Shown here piece after piece: positions 8,894-17,285 of a stretch of DNA of 64,000 bases (within the stretch, counting starts at the first letter, position 1; each line of letters begins with the position of its first letter). Where the stretch lies: positions 1 through 64,000 of the forward strand of contig NZ_CALFXI010000073.1 in NCBI RefSeq assembly GCF_937958065.1, in the 5' to 3' direction. The stretch is from an uncultured Steroidobacter sp. (GTDB lineage Bacteria > Pseudomonadota > Gammaproteobacteria > Steroidobacterales > Steroidobacteraceae). The notes beneath the pieces are model-generated. The model searched no databases, was not told where the DNA came from, and worked only from the letters and a program-made list of their open reading frames with translations. The translations under genes were made by a program, and so were the position numbers.

Positions 8894-9925
8894 ATGCAGT
8901 CACTCTCAGCGACGTTCAGCCGCATGTCGGCGGACGACTACTTCATTGCGCCTCGGAATGAATCGACCGAGGGCAAGTCGTCGCGCACCGAATCGATGGA
9001 TGCGCAAACCGCGGTGGCGAGCGTCAGCCGCGTGTTCTTCCCGCATCACATTCGTCTGCACCACGAGCGGCAGCGGCTGGCGTTTCGTCATAGCGCCGGC
9101 CGCCTGGCGCACGTCACGTTCAATCAGATCACGTATGGCGGCGAGCTGGACGTTCTGGTCAACGAGCCCCGCCGCAGCCACTTCGTGCTCGTGGTGCCAC
9201 TGCGCGGAACCATGCTCATGCATTCACGGGAGCGCAGCTGGGACCTGAGCGCCGGCACGTTGATGCTGATGAGCCCGCATGTCGGCTACCGGTTCACTCA
9301 CTTCGAGACGGACGCGCATCTGGCGGTGGGCATTCCCCGGCATCGGATGGAAACATCCGACGCCAGCTGCAACGAGCGACTGGCGCAGGGACTGGATCCG
9401 GTGAGCATCGACGAGAGCAGCCAGAGCGTGCTCGACTACATCGGCTTCATCTGCAACGAATTCAATCGTGGCAGCACGCTGCTGCGTTCCGATGGCGTGC
9501 GCGCGGGGGTCGAGAACACGTTCATCACCCTGCTGCGGGCGATGCTGTTTCCGGACAAGGTCGGCAGCGAGCCGAACTCGAGCATCGTGCCGGGCTTCGT
9601 GCACCGCGCAGAACGTTTCATTCAGCAGCATCTGACCGAGGACATTCGACTCGACGACATCGTCAAGGCGGCTGGCGTCCCGGCCCGCACGCTGCATCAT
9701 GGATTCCGCCGGTTTCGCAGCAGCACGCCCATGCGCTGGCTGCGGCAGAAAAGATTCGAGCAGGCCCGCCAGGATCTGCTGGCGGGGGCTCGGGATGGAT
9801 TGCAGGTCATCGACGTCGCGCATCGCTACTGGATGCATCACGGCGGGCGCTTCGCGATCAACTATCAGAAGCTGTTCGGCGAAACGCCCTCGGCGACGTT
9901 GCGATCCGCGCTCAAGGGATCCTGA
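8894..9925 (+). CDS. AraC-family transcriptional regulator
   Basis: About 343 residues with an N-terminal cupin-like sensing domain (AraC-binding-2 type, as in FeaR or ToxT-like regulators) and a C-terminal double helix-turn-helix. The first HTH is in LTEDIRLDDIVKAAGVPARTLHHGFRRF and the second around LQVIDVAHRYWMHHGGRFAINYQKLFGETPS, which is the standard AraC tail. GTG 8879, ATG 8894 and ATG 8924 are all in frame, and none has a strong ribosome-binding site. It follows the SnoaL gene after 66 bp on the same strand and is the only regulator in the F420/TonB block, so it probably controls both divergent arms. The inducer is unknown. Confidence 0.87.
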   Translation: MQSLSATFSRMSADDYFIAPRNESTEGKSSRTESMDAQTAVASVSRVFFPHHIRLHHERQRLAFRHSAGRLAHVTFNQITYGGELDVLVNEPRRSHFVLVVPLRGTMLMHSRERSWDLSAGTLMLMSPHVGYRFTHFETDAHLAVGIPRHRMETSDASCNERLAQGLDPVSIDESSQSVLDYIGFICNEFNRGSTLLRSDGVRAGVENTFITLLRAMLFPDKVGSEPNSSIVPGFVHRAERFIQQHLTEDIRLDDIVKAAGVPARTLHHGFRRFRSSTPMRWLRQKRFEQARQDLLAGARDGLQVIDVAHRYWMHHGGRFAINYQKLFGETPSATLRSALKGS

Positions 9926-9950
9926 GCGCGACAGCTCGCTCAGGCGTTTT
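9921..9950 (+). terminator. Rho-independent terminator after the AraC gene
   Basis: CCTGAGCG (9921-9928) pairs perfectly with CGCTCAGG (9937-9944) around an 8-nt loop and is followed by CGTTTTC. The stem contains the AraC stop codon and the complement of the parC stop, so it separates the two convergent genes. The T-run is on the plus strand only. Confidence 0.7.
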
Positions 9951-12180
9951 CGACTTCCAGCTTGTCGACCTTCCGCCAGCCGCGCGGCAACACCGCGCCG
10001 CGCTGCGCGCGCTCGCCTTTGTATTCCTTCAGGTCCGCATACTTGATGGTCATTTTGCGATCGCCGGAGCGGACCACCAGGTTCTGCGTCGAGGTGATGA
10101 CCGCGATGGCGGTCATGGTCTCCTCGCCCTTGGAGGACACGCCGAAGATCTTGTTGCCCTTGCCCTTCGGCAGCTCCGGCAGATCCTTCACCGGGAACAC
10201 CAGCATCTTGCCTTCGCTGCTGGTCGCACAGATCAATGCATCTTCGGACGGCACGAGTGCCGGCGCGAGCGATTTGCTGCCCTCGGGCACCTTGAGCACG
10301 GCCTTACCCGCTTTGTTACGAGAGTGCAGCTCGCCGATGGGCACGACGAAGCCGTAACCGGCATCCGAGGCGAGCACACACTTCTCGGTCGGCTCGCCGA
10401 TCAGCACGCCGGAGAACGTGGCGCCTTCCGGCGGATCGAGGCGGCCCGAGAGCGGCTCGCCGTTACCACGCGCCGACGGCAACGAGTGCGCGATCAACGT
10501 GTAGGTGCGACCGGTGCTGTCCAGGAACACCGCTTGTTGCGTGCTCTTGCCCTTCGCGGCGGCGAGGAATGCGTCGCCGGTCTTGTAGGAGATCGAGGTC
10601 GGATCGATTTCGTGGCCCTTCGCGGCGCGCACCCAGCCGCGCTCGGAAAGAATCACGGTGACCGGCTCGCTCGTGACCAGCTCGGTCTCGTCGATGGCAA
10701 CGGCGGCGGCGCGCTCGATGATCTTGGTGCGGCGGTCGTCGCCGAATTCCTTCGCAGCCGCTTCCAGCTCGTCGCGCACCAGCTTCTTCAGCTTGGCCTT
10801 GCTGCCGAGCAGCTTGTCGAGCCGCTCCTGCTCCGCCGCCAGCTCGTCCTGCTCGCCGCGGATCTTCATTTCTTCCAGCTTGGCGAGGTGGCGCAGGCGC
10901 GTGTCCAGAATCGCGTCGGCCTGGATCTCGGTGATCTTGAAGCGCTTCATCAGCACCGGCTTGGGCTCGTCCTCGCGCCGGATGATGCGGATCACTTCGT
11001 CCAGATTCAGATACGCGACCAGCAAGCCTTCCAGGATGTGCAGGCGCGACTTCACTTTCTCCAGTCGCCACTGCAGCCGGCGCGTGACCGTGTCGATGCG
11101 GTACTTGAGCCACTCTTCCAGCAGCTCCTTCAATCCCATCACGCGCGGCCGGCCGTCCAGGCCGATGATGTTCAGGTTGACGCGGTAGGTGCGCTCGAGA
11201 TCGGTGGTCGCGAACAGATGGTTCATCACCTGCACCAGGTCGACCCGATTGTTCTTCGGCACGATCACGATGCGCGTCGGATGCTCGTGATCGGACTCGT
11301 CGCGGATGTTCTCAACCATCGGCAGCTTCTTGGCGTTGATCTGCGCCGCGACCTGCTCCTGGATCTTCGCGCCCGAGACCTGATACGGCAGCTCGGTGAT
11401 GACGATCTCGCCGTCTTCCAGCTCGTATGTCGCACGCGCGCGGAACGTGCCGTTGCCGGTCTCGTACAGCTGCTTGATATCGGCCTTGGGCGAAATGATT
11501 TCGCCGCCGGTCGGAAAGTCCGGGCCCTTCACGTCCTTCATCAGCTCGCGCAGCGGCGTGTCCGGATCTTCGAGCAGACGGATGCAGGCGTTCACGACTT
11601 CGCGCAGGTTGTGCGGCGGAATGTCGGTGGCCATGCCGACGGCGATACCGGTCGCACCGTTCAACAGGATGTTCGGCACTCGTGCCGGCAGCAGCCGCGG
11701 CTCTTCCATGGTGCCGTCGAAGTTCGGAATCCATTCCACCGTGCCCTGCCCCAGCTCGGACAGCAGCAGCTCCGAATAGCGGGTCAGGCGCGCTTCGGTG
11801 TAACGATAGGCGGCGAACGACTTCGGATCGTCGGAGGAGCCGAAGTTGCCCTGGCCGTCGACCAGCGGATAGCGGTACGAGAACGGCTGCGCCATCAGCA
11901 CCATGGCTTCATAACAAGCCGAGTCGCCGTGCGGATGGTATTTACCGATCACATCGCCGATGGCACGCGCGGCTTTCTTGTGCTTGGCGTTCTGCCACGA
12001 GCCTTGCTCGCTCATGACGTAAACGATGCGACGTTGCACCGGCTTCAGGCCGTCGCCGATGTGGGGCAGCGCGCGATCGAGGATGACGTACATCGAGTAA
12101 TCGAGATACGCCTTCTCGGTGAACGCGCGCAGCGGTTGCTGTTCGACACCTTCGAAGTTCAAGACAGGTTGCGTGGGCAT
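9940..12180 (-). CDS. parC: DNA topoisomerase IV subunit A
   Basis: The DNA-cleaving subunit of topoisomerase IV, which unlinks daughter chromosomes. The chain is 746 residues, the usual ParC length. The breakage-reunion domain contains the catalytic Tyr127 in RYTEARL. The quinolone-resistance region reads HPHGDSACYE with Ser87 and Glu91 (Escherichia coli Ser80/Glu84), the susceptible-type residues. The GAMDGLKP-like segment is HIGDGLKPVQRRI. The C-terminal half holds the coiled-coil dimer gate and a beta-pinwheel ending GWRKVDKLEVENA. ParC rather than GyrA is indicated by the partner parE directly upstream, by the short C-terminal domain and by the lack of a clear GyrA-box. It begins 43 bp after parE on the same strand. 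Confidence 0.97.
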   Translation of the reverse strand: MPTQPVLNFEGVEQQPLRAFTEKAYLDYSMYVILDRALPHIGDGLKPVQRRIVYVMSEQGSWQNAKHKKAARAIGDVIGKYHPHGDSACYEAMVLMAQPFSYRYPLVDGQGNFGSSDDPKSFAAYRYTEARLTRYSELLLSELGQGTVEWIPNFDGTMEEPRLLPARVPNILLNGATGIAVGMATDIPPHNLREVVNACIRLLEDPDTPLRELMKDVKGPDFPTGGEIISPKADIKQLYETGNGTFRARATYELEDGEIVITELPYQVSGAKIQEQVAAQINAKKLPMVENIRDESDHEHPTRIVIVPKNNRVDLVQVMNHLFATTDLERTYRVNLNIIGLDGRPRVMGLKELLEEWLKYRIDTVTRRLQWRLEKVKSRLHILEGLLVAYLNLDEVIRIIRREDEPKPVLMKRFKITEIQADAILDTRLRHLAKLEEMKIRGEQDELAAEQERLDKLLGSKAKLKKLVRDELEAAAKEFGDDRRTKIIERAAAVAIDETELVTSEPVTVILSERGWVRAAKGHEIDPTSISYKTGDAFLAAAKGKSTQQAVFLDSTGRTYTLIAHSLPSARGNGEPLSGRLDPPEGATFSGVLIGEPTEKCVLASDAGYGFVVPIGELHSRNKAGKAVLKVPEGSKSLAPALVPSEDALICATSSEGKMLVFPVKDLPELPKGKGNKIFGVSSKGEETMTAIAVITSTQNLVVRSGDRKMTIKYADLKEYKGERAQRGAVLPRGWRKVDKLEVENA

Positions 12181-12223
12181 AGGTCCAGGAAATGTTTATT
12201 GAATGAGGGCGAGTCGCGCAGGC

Positions 12224-14113
12224 TCAGGGGACCACTTCGGCAAGATTGCCCTTGGTCTCCAGCCATTCGCGGCGATCGCTCGCACGCTTCTTCGCCAGCA
12301 GCATGTCCATCGTTGCATCGGCCTCGTCCTTGGCGTCGACGGTGAGCCGCACCAGCCGGCGCGTCTCGGGCGCCATGGTCGTCTCGCGCAGCTGCAGAGC
12401 GCTCATTTCGCCGAGACCTTTGAATCGGGTGACCGTCGGCTTGCCGCGAGGATGCTCGGCCGCGAGCCGATCGAGCACGCCCTGACGCTCGGCATCGTCG
12501 AGCGCGTAGAACACCTGTTTGCCCAGATCGATGCGATACAACGGCGGCATCGCAACGTACACGTGCCCCGCCAGCACCAGCGGACGGAAGTGACGCAGGA
12601 ACAGCGCGCACAGCAGGGTCGCGATGTGCTGACCGTCGGAGTCCGCGTCGGCGAGGATACAAACCTTGTGATAGCGCAGACCGTCGAGCTTGTCCGAGCC
12701 CGGATCGACGCCGAGCGCGATGGCGATATGGTGCACTTCCTGGGACGAGAGCACCTCGCTGGCATCGACTTCCCAGGTGTTCAGGATCTTGCCGCGCAAC
12801 GGCATGACGGCCTGAAACTCACGATCGCGCGCCTGCTTGGCCGAGCCGCCGGCGGAATCGCCTTCCACCAGAAACAACTCGCCACGCTCGGGCTGCTCGG
12901 AAGAACAGTCCGCCAGCTTGCCCGGCAACGCCGGCCCGGCGGTCAGGCGCTTGCGAGTAACCGCCTTGGACGCTTTCAGACGCGTCTGAGCGCTCTGGAT
13001 CGCCAGCTGCGCAATCTTCTCGCCCGACTCCGGATGCTGGTTCAGCCAATGGCCGAACTGATCCTTGACGATGCCGGACACGAACGCAGCGGCTTCGCGC
13101 GAGGACAGACGTTCCTTGGTCTGACCGGCGAACTGCGCCTCTTTCATCTTCATCGACAGCACGTAAGTGACGCCGTCCCAGACGTCTTCGGGCGCGAGCT
13201 TCAAGCCCTTGGGCAGCAGGCTGCGGAACTCGCAGAACTCACGGATGGCATCGGTGAGACCGACGCGCAGACCGTTGACGTGCGTGCCGCCCTGCTCGGT
13301 CGGAATCAGGTTGACGTAGCTTTCCTCGACGCGCGGACCATCATCGACGCGCCACGCCAGCGCCCAGTCGACGGCTTCCTTGTCGCCTTCGATCGCGCCG
13401 GTGAACAATTCCTGCGGCAGCCACTCGCCTTGTCCGAGCGACTCGCTCAGGTATTCCTTCAGGCCACCGGAGTACTGCCACTCTTCCTTTTCGCCGCCTT
13501 CGACTTCCAGCGTGACATGCAGGCCGGGGCACAACACCGCCTTGGCCTTGAGCACGTGCTTCAGCTTCGGAATGGAGAACGCCGCCGAATCGAAATAGCT
13601 CGCGTCCGGCCAGAAGCGCACGCGCGTGCCGGTGTTGCGACCGCCGACATCGCCGACCACTTTGAGCTTGGAGGTGGCCTTACCGGCGGCGAAAGCGATG
13701 TGGTACTCCTTGCCGCCGCGCTTGACCCAGGTCTCCAGCTTCTTCGAGAGCGCGTTCACCACCGACACGCCGACGCCGTGCAAGCCGCCGGCGAACTTGT
13801 AGTTCTGGTCGTTGAACTTGCCGCCGGCGTGCAGCTTGGTGAGGATCAGCTCGACGCCGCTGACCTTCTCCTTGGGATGGATGTCCACCGGCATACCGCG
13901 GCCGTCGTCGGCGACTTCCAGCGAGCCGTCCTTGTACACCTTGACGTCGATGCGCCTGGCGTGACCGGACATGGCCTCGTCGACGGAGTTGTCGATGACT
14001 TCATGGGCGAGATGGTTGGGGCGACTCGTGTCCGTGTACATGCCGGGGCGCCGGCGCACGGGGTCGAGACCGCTGAGAACTTCAATGTCGGACGCGTTAT
14101 ACGATTGAGCCAT
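12224..14113 (-). CDS. parE: DNA topoisomerase IV subunit B
   Basis: The ATPase subunit of topoisomerase IV, 629 residues. The GHKL ATP-binding domain shows the N-box HEVIDNSVDEAMSG, the DDGRGMPV motif and GGLHGVGVSVVNALS. The TOPRIM domain shows EGDSAGGSAKQARDRE, PLRGKILN and DADSDGQHI. The order parE-parC on one strand is common in gammaproteobacteria of the Xanthomonadales type. It starts with MAQSYNASDIEVLSGLDPV, a typical ParE N-terminus, so the ATG at 14113 is well supported. Confidence 0.97.
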   Translation of the reverse strand: MAQSYNASDIEVLSGLDPVRRRPGMYTDTSRPNHLAHEVIDNSVDEAMSGHARRIDVKVYKDGSLEVADDGRGMPVDIHPKEKVSGVELILTKLHAGGKFNDQNYKFAGGLHGVGVSVVNALSKKLETWVKRGGKEYHIAFAAGKATSKLKVVGDVGGRNTGTRVRFWPDASYFDSAAFSIPKLKHVLKAKAVLCPGLHVTLEVEGGEKEEWQYSGGLKEYLSESLGQGEWLPQELFTGAIEGDKEAVDWALAWRVDDGPRVEESYVNLIPTEQGGTHVNGLRVGLTDAIREFCEFRSLLPKGLKLAPEDVWDGVTYVLSMKMKEAQFAGQTKERLSSREAAAFVSGIVKDQFGHWLNQHPESGEKIAQLAIQSAQTRLKASKAVTRKRLTAGPALPGKLADCSSEQPERGELFLVEGDSAGGSAKQARDREFQAVMPLRGKILNTWEVDASEVLSSQEVHHIAIALGVDPGSDKLDGLRYHKVCILADADSDGQHIATLLCALFLRHFRPLVLAGHVYVAMPPLYRIDLGKQVFYALDDAERQGVLDRLAAEHPRGKPTVTRFKGLGEMSALQLRETTMAPETRRLVRLTVDAKDEADATMDMLLAKKRASDRREWLETKGNLAEVVP

Positions 14114-14206
14114 CGGGTAACGAGCTGATTTCGTTAGGGGCAGAATTGGGCGGCGCGGATTCTAGCACGCGCTTTCGCCTGTACATCCACCCAGGCTCAA
14201 ACCGCT

Positions 14207-14809
14207 TCAGCTCAGGTCTTTGGCGAGCGAGTCCCGCTGAGCCTGCGAAAGCTGCACCTCGTAACGGTAGCTCGGATGATCGATGCCCACCTTCACGGGC
14301 GCGCCCGACCTGGCCTTGGCCGCCATCTCCGCGCTCAGCTCGAAGCGCAGGAAGTGCACCGAGGACGTCTTCTCCTCGTTCTCCCGCTCCAGGTCCTCGT
14401 CCGCGATCGCAAACGAGCGCTCCAGACCTTCGACCTGAACCCAGCAGCGGTCTTCGATGCCCTTCATGGTCGCCAGGCGCCGCTTGCGCTCCTCGGGATC
14501 GGGGAACTCGATCAGGAATGTCACCTTCCAGTTCGAGCCGTCGGGGATCAGCGGGTTGTACGCGTCCAGCTCATCCTGAATGCCGGCTGACTCGAAGATG
14601 CGCTCGACCCGCAGCATCTCCTGCACCTGGTACTGGATGGTCAGACGATCCTCGAACGCCCAGGTCGCATTCGGACCGATGGCAACCAGACGATTGCGCT
14701 TGTGCTCGAGCACGCGGGCGCGGAATTCCTTGCGAGCCGTCGAATACTGCTCGAGGCTCATCAAATCGGCGCGGCTCAAGCGGCCGCGCTGAACGGGATC
14801 AGATGCCAT
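14207..14809 (-). CDS. DUF3501 family protein
   Basis: A 200-residue soluble protein of the DUF3501 family, recognisable from LMSLEQYSTARKEFRARV, IQYQVQEMLRVERIFE, EELDAYNPLIPDGSNW-type and CWVQVEG segments and the DHPSYRYEVQLS tail. Its biochemical function is not known. In many Proteobacteria it sits beside a GlpC/HdrD-like Fe-S protein and a rubrerythrin, exactly as here. The ATG at 14809 overlaps the end of the Fe-S gene by 11 bp and has a strong GGAGG site 4-5 nt upstream, so the pair is translationally coupled. In-frame sequence further upstream lies inside the Fe-S gene and was rejected. Confidence 0.85.
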   Translation of the reverse strand: MASDPVQRGRLSRADLMSLEQYSTARKEFRARVLEHKRNRLVAIGPNATWAFEDRLTIQYQVQEMLRVERIFESAGIQDELDAYNPLIPDGSNWKVTFLIEFPDPEERKRRLATMKGIEDRCWVQVEGLERSFAIADEDLERENEEKTSSVHFLRFELSAEMAAKARSGAPVKVGIDHPSYRYEVQLSQAQRDSLAKDLS

Positions 14810-16190
14810 AGGCCCTCCGCAACAAAGTGAGGGGATGCACCGGCGGGGTCGCCGTGCCTGTGTCCGCGCCGGCCAGACCGGACTCGATCTGATGACCCGC
14901 CATCGGACAGTCGCTGGAGTAATGATCGGCACCGGAGTCGCTGACGCGCCGGATCACCGGCCTGCCGATCTTCATCGACACGTCCCGATACTCCTTCTTC
15001 ACGCCATAGGTTCCGTTGTGCCCGGAGCAGCGCTCGATCGCATCGACCTGCGTCTCCGGCACGAGCATCAGCACGTCGCGCGTCTTCAGGCCGAGATTCT
15101 GCACACGCAGGTGACAGGGGACGTGATAACTGATCTTGCCCAGCTTGTGCGGGAAGTCGGTGCTCAGCAGGCCCGCCTTGTGACGCGCCCAGAGATATTC
15201 GAACGGATCGAACATCGCATCGCGCACTTTGCCGACCTGCGGGTCCTCGGGAAACATCAGCGGCAGCTCCTGCTTGAACATGAGCGTGCAGGAGGGCACC
15301 GGCGTGACGATGTCCCAGCCCTGGTCGACCCACTTCGCCAGCTCCGGAATGTTTTCATTCTTCAGCTGCTCGATGGCCTCCAGATCGCCCAGCTCCAGCT
15401 TCGGCATGCCACAGCATTTCTCGCTACCGGCGAGAGTCACCTCGATGCCGTTGTGCTCGAAGACCGCGGTGAGATCTTCGCTGAGCTGCGGCTCGTTGCG
15501 ATTGCCGTAACAGGTCGCGAACAGCACCACTTTGCCGCGCGTGTCACCGGCCGGCCTGGCATCGAAGTGCGGATGCTTCCTGGCGGCATGACGCTTGCGG
15601 TAGGTGTTGCTGTGATATTCCGGCACCGGCGCCTTCGGATGCACGCCGAGCGTCTTGTCCAGCAGCTTGCGACCGAAGCCGGTCTTGTTGATGGCGTTGA
15701 CTGCTTCGGCAACCACCGGAATGCCGGCGATGCTGCCCACCAGATCGGTCGAGCTGAGAATCCTGTCGCGCGCGGTGACTGGCCTCGCGCCCTCGGGCGC
15801 GTGCTTGAACTTGTATGCCTTGGCTCTGAGCATCAAGTGCGGAAAGTCGACGTTCCAGGGATGCGGCGGCACGTACGGACACTTGGTCATGTAGCACATG
15901 TCGCACAGGTAACAATGGTCGACCACGTCCCAGTAGACCTTCTTGTCGACAGCCTCGACTTCACCGCTGGAGGACTCGTCGACCGCGTCGAACAAGGTTG
16001 GGAAGGAGTTGCACAGGCTGAAGCAGCGGCGACAGCCATGGCAGATATCGAAGACGCGCTCGAGCTCCTTGAAGAGCGACGCCTCGTTGCCGTAGTCGGG
16101 ATCTTTCCAGGCGATCGGATGACGCGTCGGCGCTTCGAGACTGCCTTCACGCGCCGCAGCGCCGGGGCTGGCTACTTTTCGTTCGGACAC
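14799..16190 (-). CDS. GlpC/HdrD-like Fe-S oxidoreductase (CCG domains)
   Basis: A 463-residue redox protein of the heterodisulfide-reductase-related family. Two N-terminal ferredoxin-type clusters are visible: C50-x2-C53-x2-C56-x3-C60 (CHGCRRCFSLC) and C93-x2-C96-x2-C99-x4-C104 (CYLCDMCYMTKCP). The second has four rather than three residues before its last Cys. Two CCG domains follow. The first has the usual Cys pair (SEKCCGMPKLELG), while the second reads ERCSGHNGTYG, with Ser in place of the second Cys. No transmembrane helix is seen, so it is probably a soluble or peripheral electron carrier. GTG 16190 has AGGT upstream. The frame could extend to a TTG at 16244. It is coupled to DUF3501 and lies 130 bp after rubrerythrin, suggesting an electron path to peroxide reduction. 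That role is inferred. Confidence 0.88.
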   Translation of the reverse strand: MSERKVASPGAAAREGSLEAPTRHPIAWKDPDYGNEASLFKELERVFDICHGCRRCFSLCNSFPTLFDAVDESSSGEVEAVDKKVYWDVVDHCYLCDMCYMTKCPYVPPHPWNVDFPHLMLRAKAYKFKHAPEGARPVTARDRILSSTDLVGSIAGIPVVAEAVNAINKTGFGRKLLDKTLGVHPKAPVPEYHSNTYRKRHAARKHPHFDARPAGDTRGKVVLFATCYGNRNEPQLSEDLTAVFEHNGIEVTLAGSEKCCGMPKLELGDLEAIEQLKNENIPELAKWVDQGWDIVTPVPSCTLMFKQELPLMFPEDPQVGKVRDAMFDPFEYLWARHKAGLLSTDFPHKLGKISYHVPCHLRVQNLGLKTRDVLMLVPETQVDAIERCSGHNGTYGVKKEYRDVSMKIGRPVIRRVSDSGADHYSSDCPMAGHQIESGLAGADTGTATPPVHPLTLLRRAYGI

Positions 16191-16249
16191 GCAGTTACCT
16201 GGCGAATGGCTGGGACTGAGGGAAACGCAAACAACGGTCCGCAACCAAG

Positions 16250-16275
16250 GGCCGGCAAAGCGGGCTCTGCCGGCC
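16250..16275 (-). other. Intercistronic hairpin between rubrerythrin and the Fe-S gene
   Basis: GGCCGGCA (16250-16257) and TGCCGGCC (16268-16275) form a perfect 8-bp stem with a 10-nt loop and no T-run. It may stabilise the rubrerythrin mRNA or reduce downstream transcription. It does not look like a full terminator. Confidence 0.5.
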
Positions 16276-16320
16276 GGTCGTCAGATGGACCGCGCTCGCG
16301 CATGACGCGCGAACGGACGA

Positions 16321-16737
16321 TTAGAGCGTGTCGAGCGCCTTCTGGAAGCGATTGGCGTGCGAGCGCTCGGCCTTGGCCAGCGTCTCGAACCAGTCGGCGA
16401 TCTCCTCGAAGCCTTCATCGCGGGCCTGCTTGGCCATGCCCGGGTACATGTCGGTGTACTCGTGCGTCTCACCGGCGATGGCCGCCTTCAGATTCGCACC
16501 GGTTGGACCGATCGGCAGGCCGGTCGCCGGATCGCCTACGGCCTCCAGGTACTCGAGGTGGCCGTGCGCATGGCCGGTCTCACCCTCGGCAGTGGAGCGG
16601 AATACCGCGGCGACATCGTTGAAGCCTTCGACGTCCGCCTTGGCTGCGAAGTAAAGATACCGACGATTTGCCTGGGATTCGCCTGCAAAGGCGTCCTTCA
16701 AATTCTTTTCGGTGTTCGTACCTTTCAGAGTCTTCAT
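16321..16737 (-). CDS. Rubrerythrin (diiron domain only)
   Basis: A 138-residue ferritin-like diiron peroxidase. The iron ligands are in FAGESQANRRYLYF, STAEGETGHAHGHLEYL, IAGETHEYTDMYP and LAKAERSHANRF, giving the full set of Glu and ExxH positions. The C-terminal rubredoxin domain of classical rubrerythrins is absent, so it needs a separate electron donor. The Fe-S protein downstream is the natural candidate. It starts at an ATG with GAGGTGAG six bases upstream. It heads the operon rubrerythrin / Fe-S protein / DUF3501, and its upstream region carries the 13-bp-period repeat array described separately. The physiological role is probably peroxide detoxification or iron-linked stress, judged from the family. 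Confidence 0.93.
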   Translation of the reverse strand: MKTLKGTNTEKNLKDAFAGESQANRRYLYFAAKADVEGFNDVAAVFRSTAEGETGHAHGHLEYLEAVGDPATGLPIGPTGANLKAAIAGETHEYTDMYPGMAKQARDEGFEEIADWFETLAKAERSHANRFQKALDTL

Positions 16738-16806
16738 TGCAGCTCACCTCAATTGCCGGCGGGTAGGAAGTGGCGAAACGGGTGATCAGATCGGTTCGGC
16801 CCGATC

Positions 16807-16878
16807 GTCAGACCCGTCGATCATTGGACCCATGCATCAGACTCGGCCATCAGACCTCATCATTAGACCTAGTCTAAT
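16807..16878. promoter_or_regulatory. Array of 7-bp half-sites (13-bp period) plus inverted repeat
   Basis: On the plus strand the 7-mers GTCAGAC (16807), ATTGGAC (16823), ATCAGAC (16836), ATCAGAC (16849) and ATTAGAC (16862) occur in the same orientation. The last four start exactly 13 bp apart, with 6-nt spacers. The last one is also the left arm of a perfect inverted repeat, ATTAGAC-cta-GTCTAAT (16862-16878). The block lies 70-141 bp upstream of the rubrerythrin start and about 120-190 bp upstream of xseB. It reads as a cooperative binding site for an unidentified regulator. No regulator gene is adjacent. Confidence 0.6.
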
Positions 16879-16999
16879 CAAGCGGAATCTAGTCCTGGCT
16901 GCTCGCGGAGTCAACGCCGCAAGCGTGGTTGGCAGCAACTGTCGCCGCCGACCAAGAAGCTATAAGCTTGCCGCGCCGCCATTGACGCCCACGCCTATT

Positions 17000-17281
17000 G
17001 TGACCAGCAAAACCACCCCCACCGAAACCGCCGTCGAGCCCACCGCCGACTTCGAACGCTCGCTCGCCGAGCTCGAAGCCATCGTCGATAAGCTCGAGCA
17101 TGGCGACCTGTCGCTGGATGATTCGCTGCGTCACTTCGAGCGCGGCGTACAACTGACGCGCTCCTGCCAGAGTGCGCTCAAGCAGGCCGAGCAGAAAGTG
17201 GAGATTCTCCTTCGGCGCAGTGCCGCCGAGGGCGATTTCGCCGCGGCACCGTTCGACACGGACGCGGACGACGAGCGCTAA
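17000..17281 (+). CDS. xseB: Exodeoxyribonuclease VII small subunit
   Basis: The small helical subunit that joins several copies to XseA to form the single-strand DNA exonuclease VII. The core FERSLAELEAIVDKLEHGDLSLDDSL, then FERGVQL and CQSALKQAEQKVEIL, is the full family signature. A GTG at 17000 gives 93 residues with a short disordered leader (TSKTTPTETAVEPTA). A TTG at 16982 is the alternative, and neither has a strong ribosome-binding site. Frame upstream of this runs through the repeat array and is not coding-like. It is followed after 4 bp by ispA, the usual xseB-ispA-dxs order of gammaproteobacteria. Confidence 0.92.
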   Translation: MTSKTTPTETAVEPTADFERSLAELEAIVDKLEHGDLSLDDSLRHFERGVQLTRSCQSALKQAEQKVEILLRRSAAEGDFAAAPFDTDADDER

Positions 17282-17285
17282 CCGC

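Noticed and set aside
10324..14128. Two frames of over 600 codons opposite parC and parE
   Set aside because: Both are shadows of intact topoisomerase IV genes, with no motif or ribosome-binding site.
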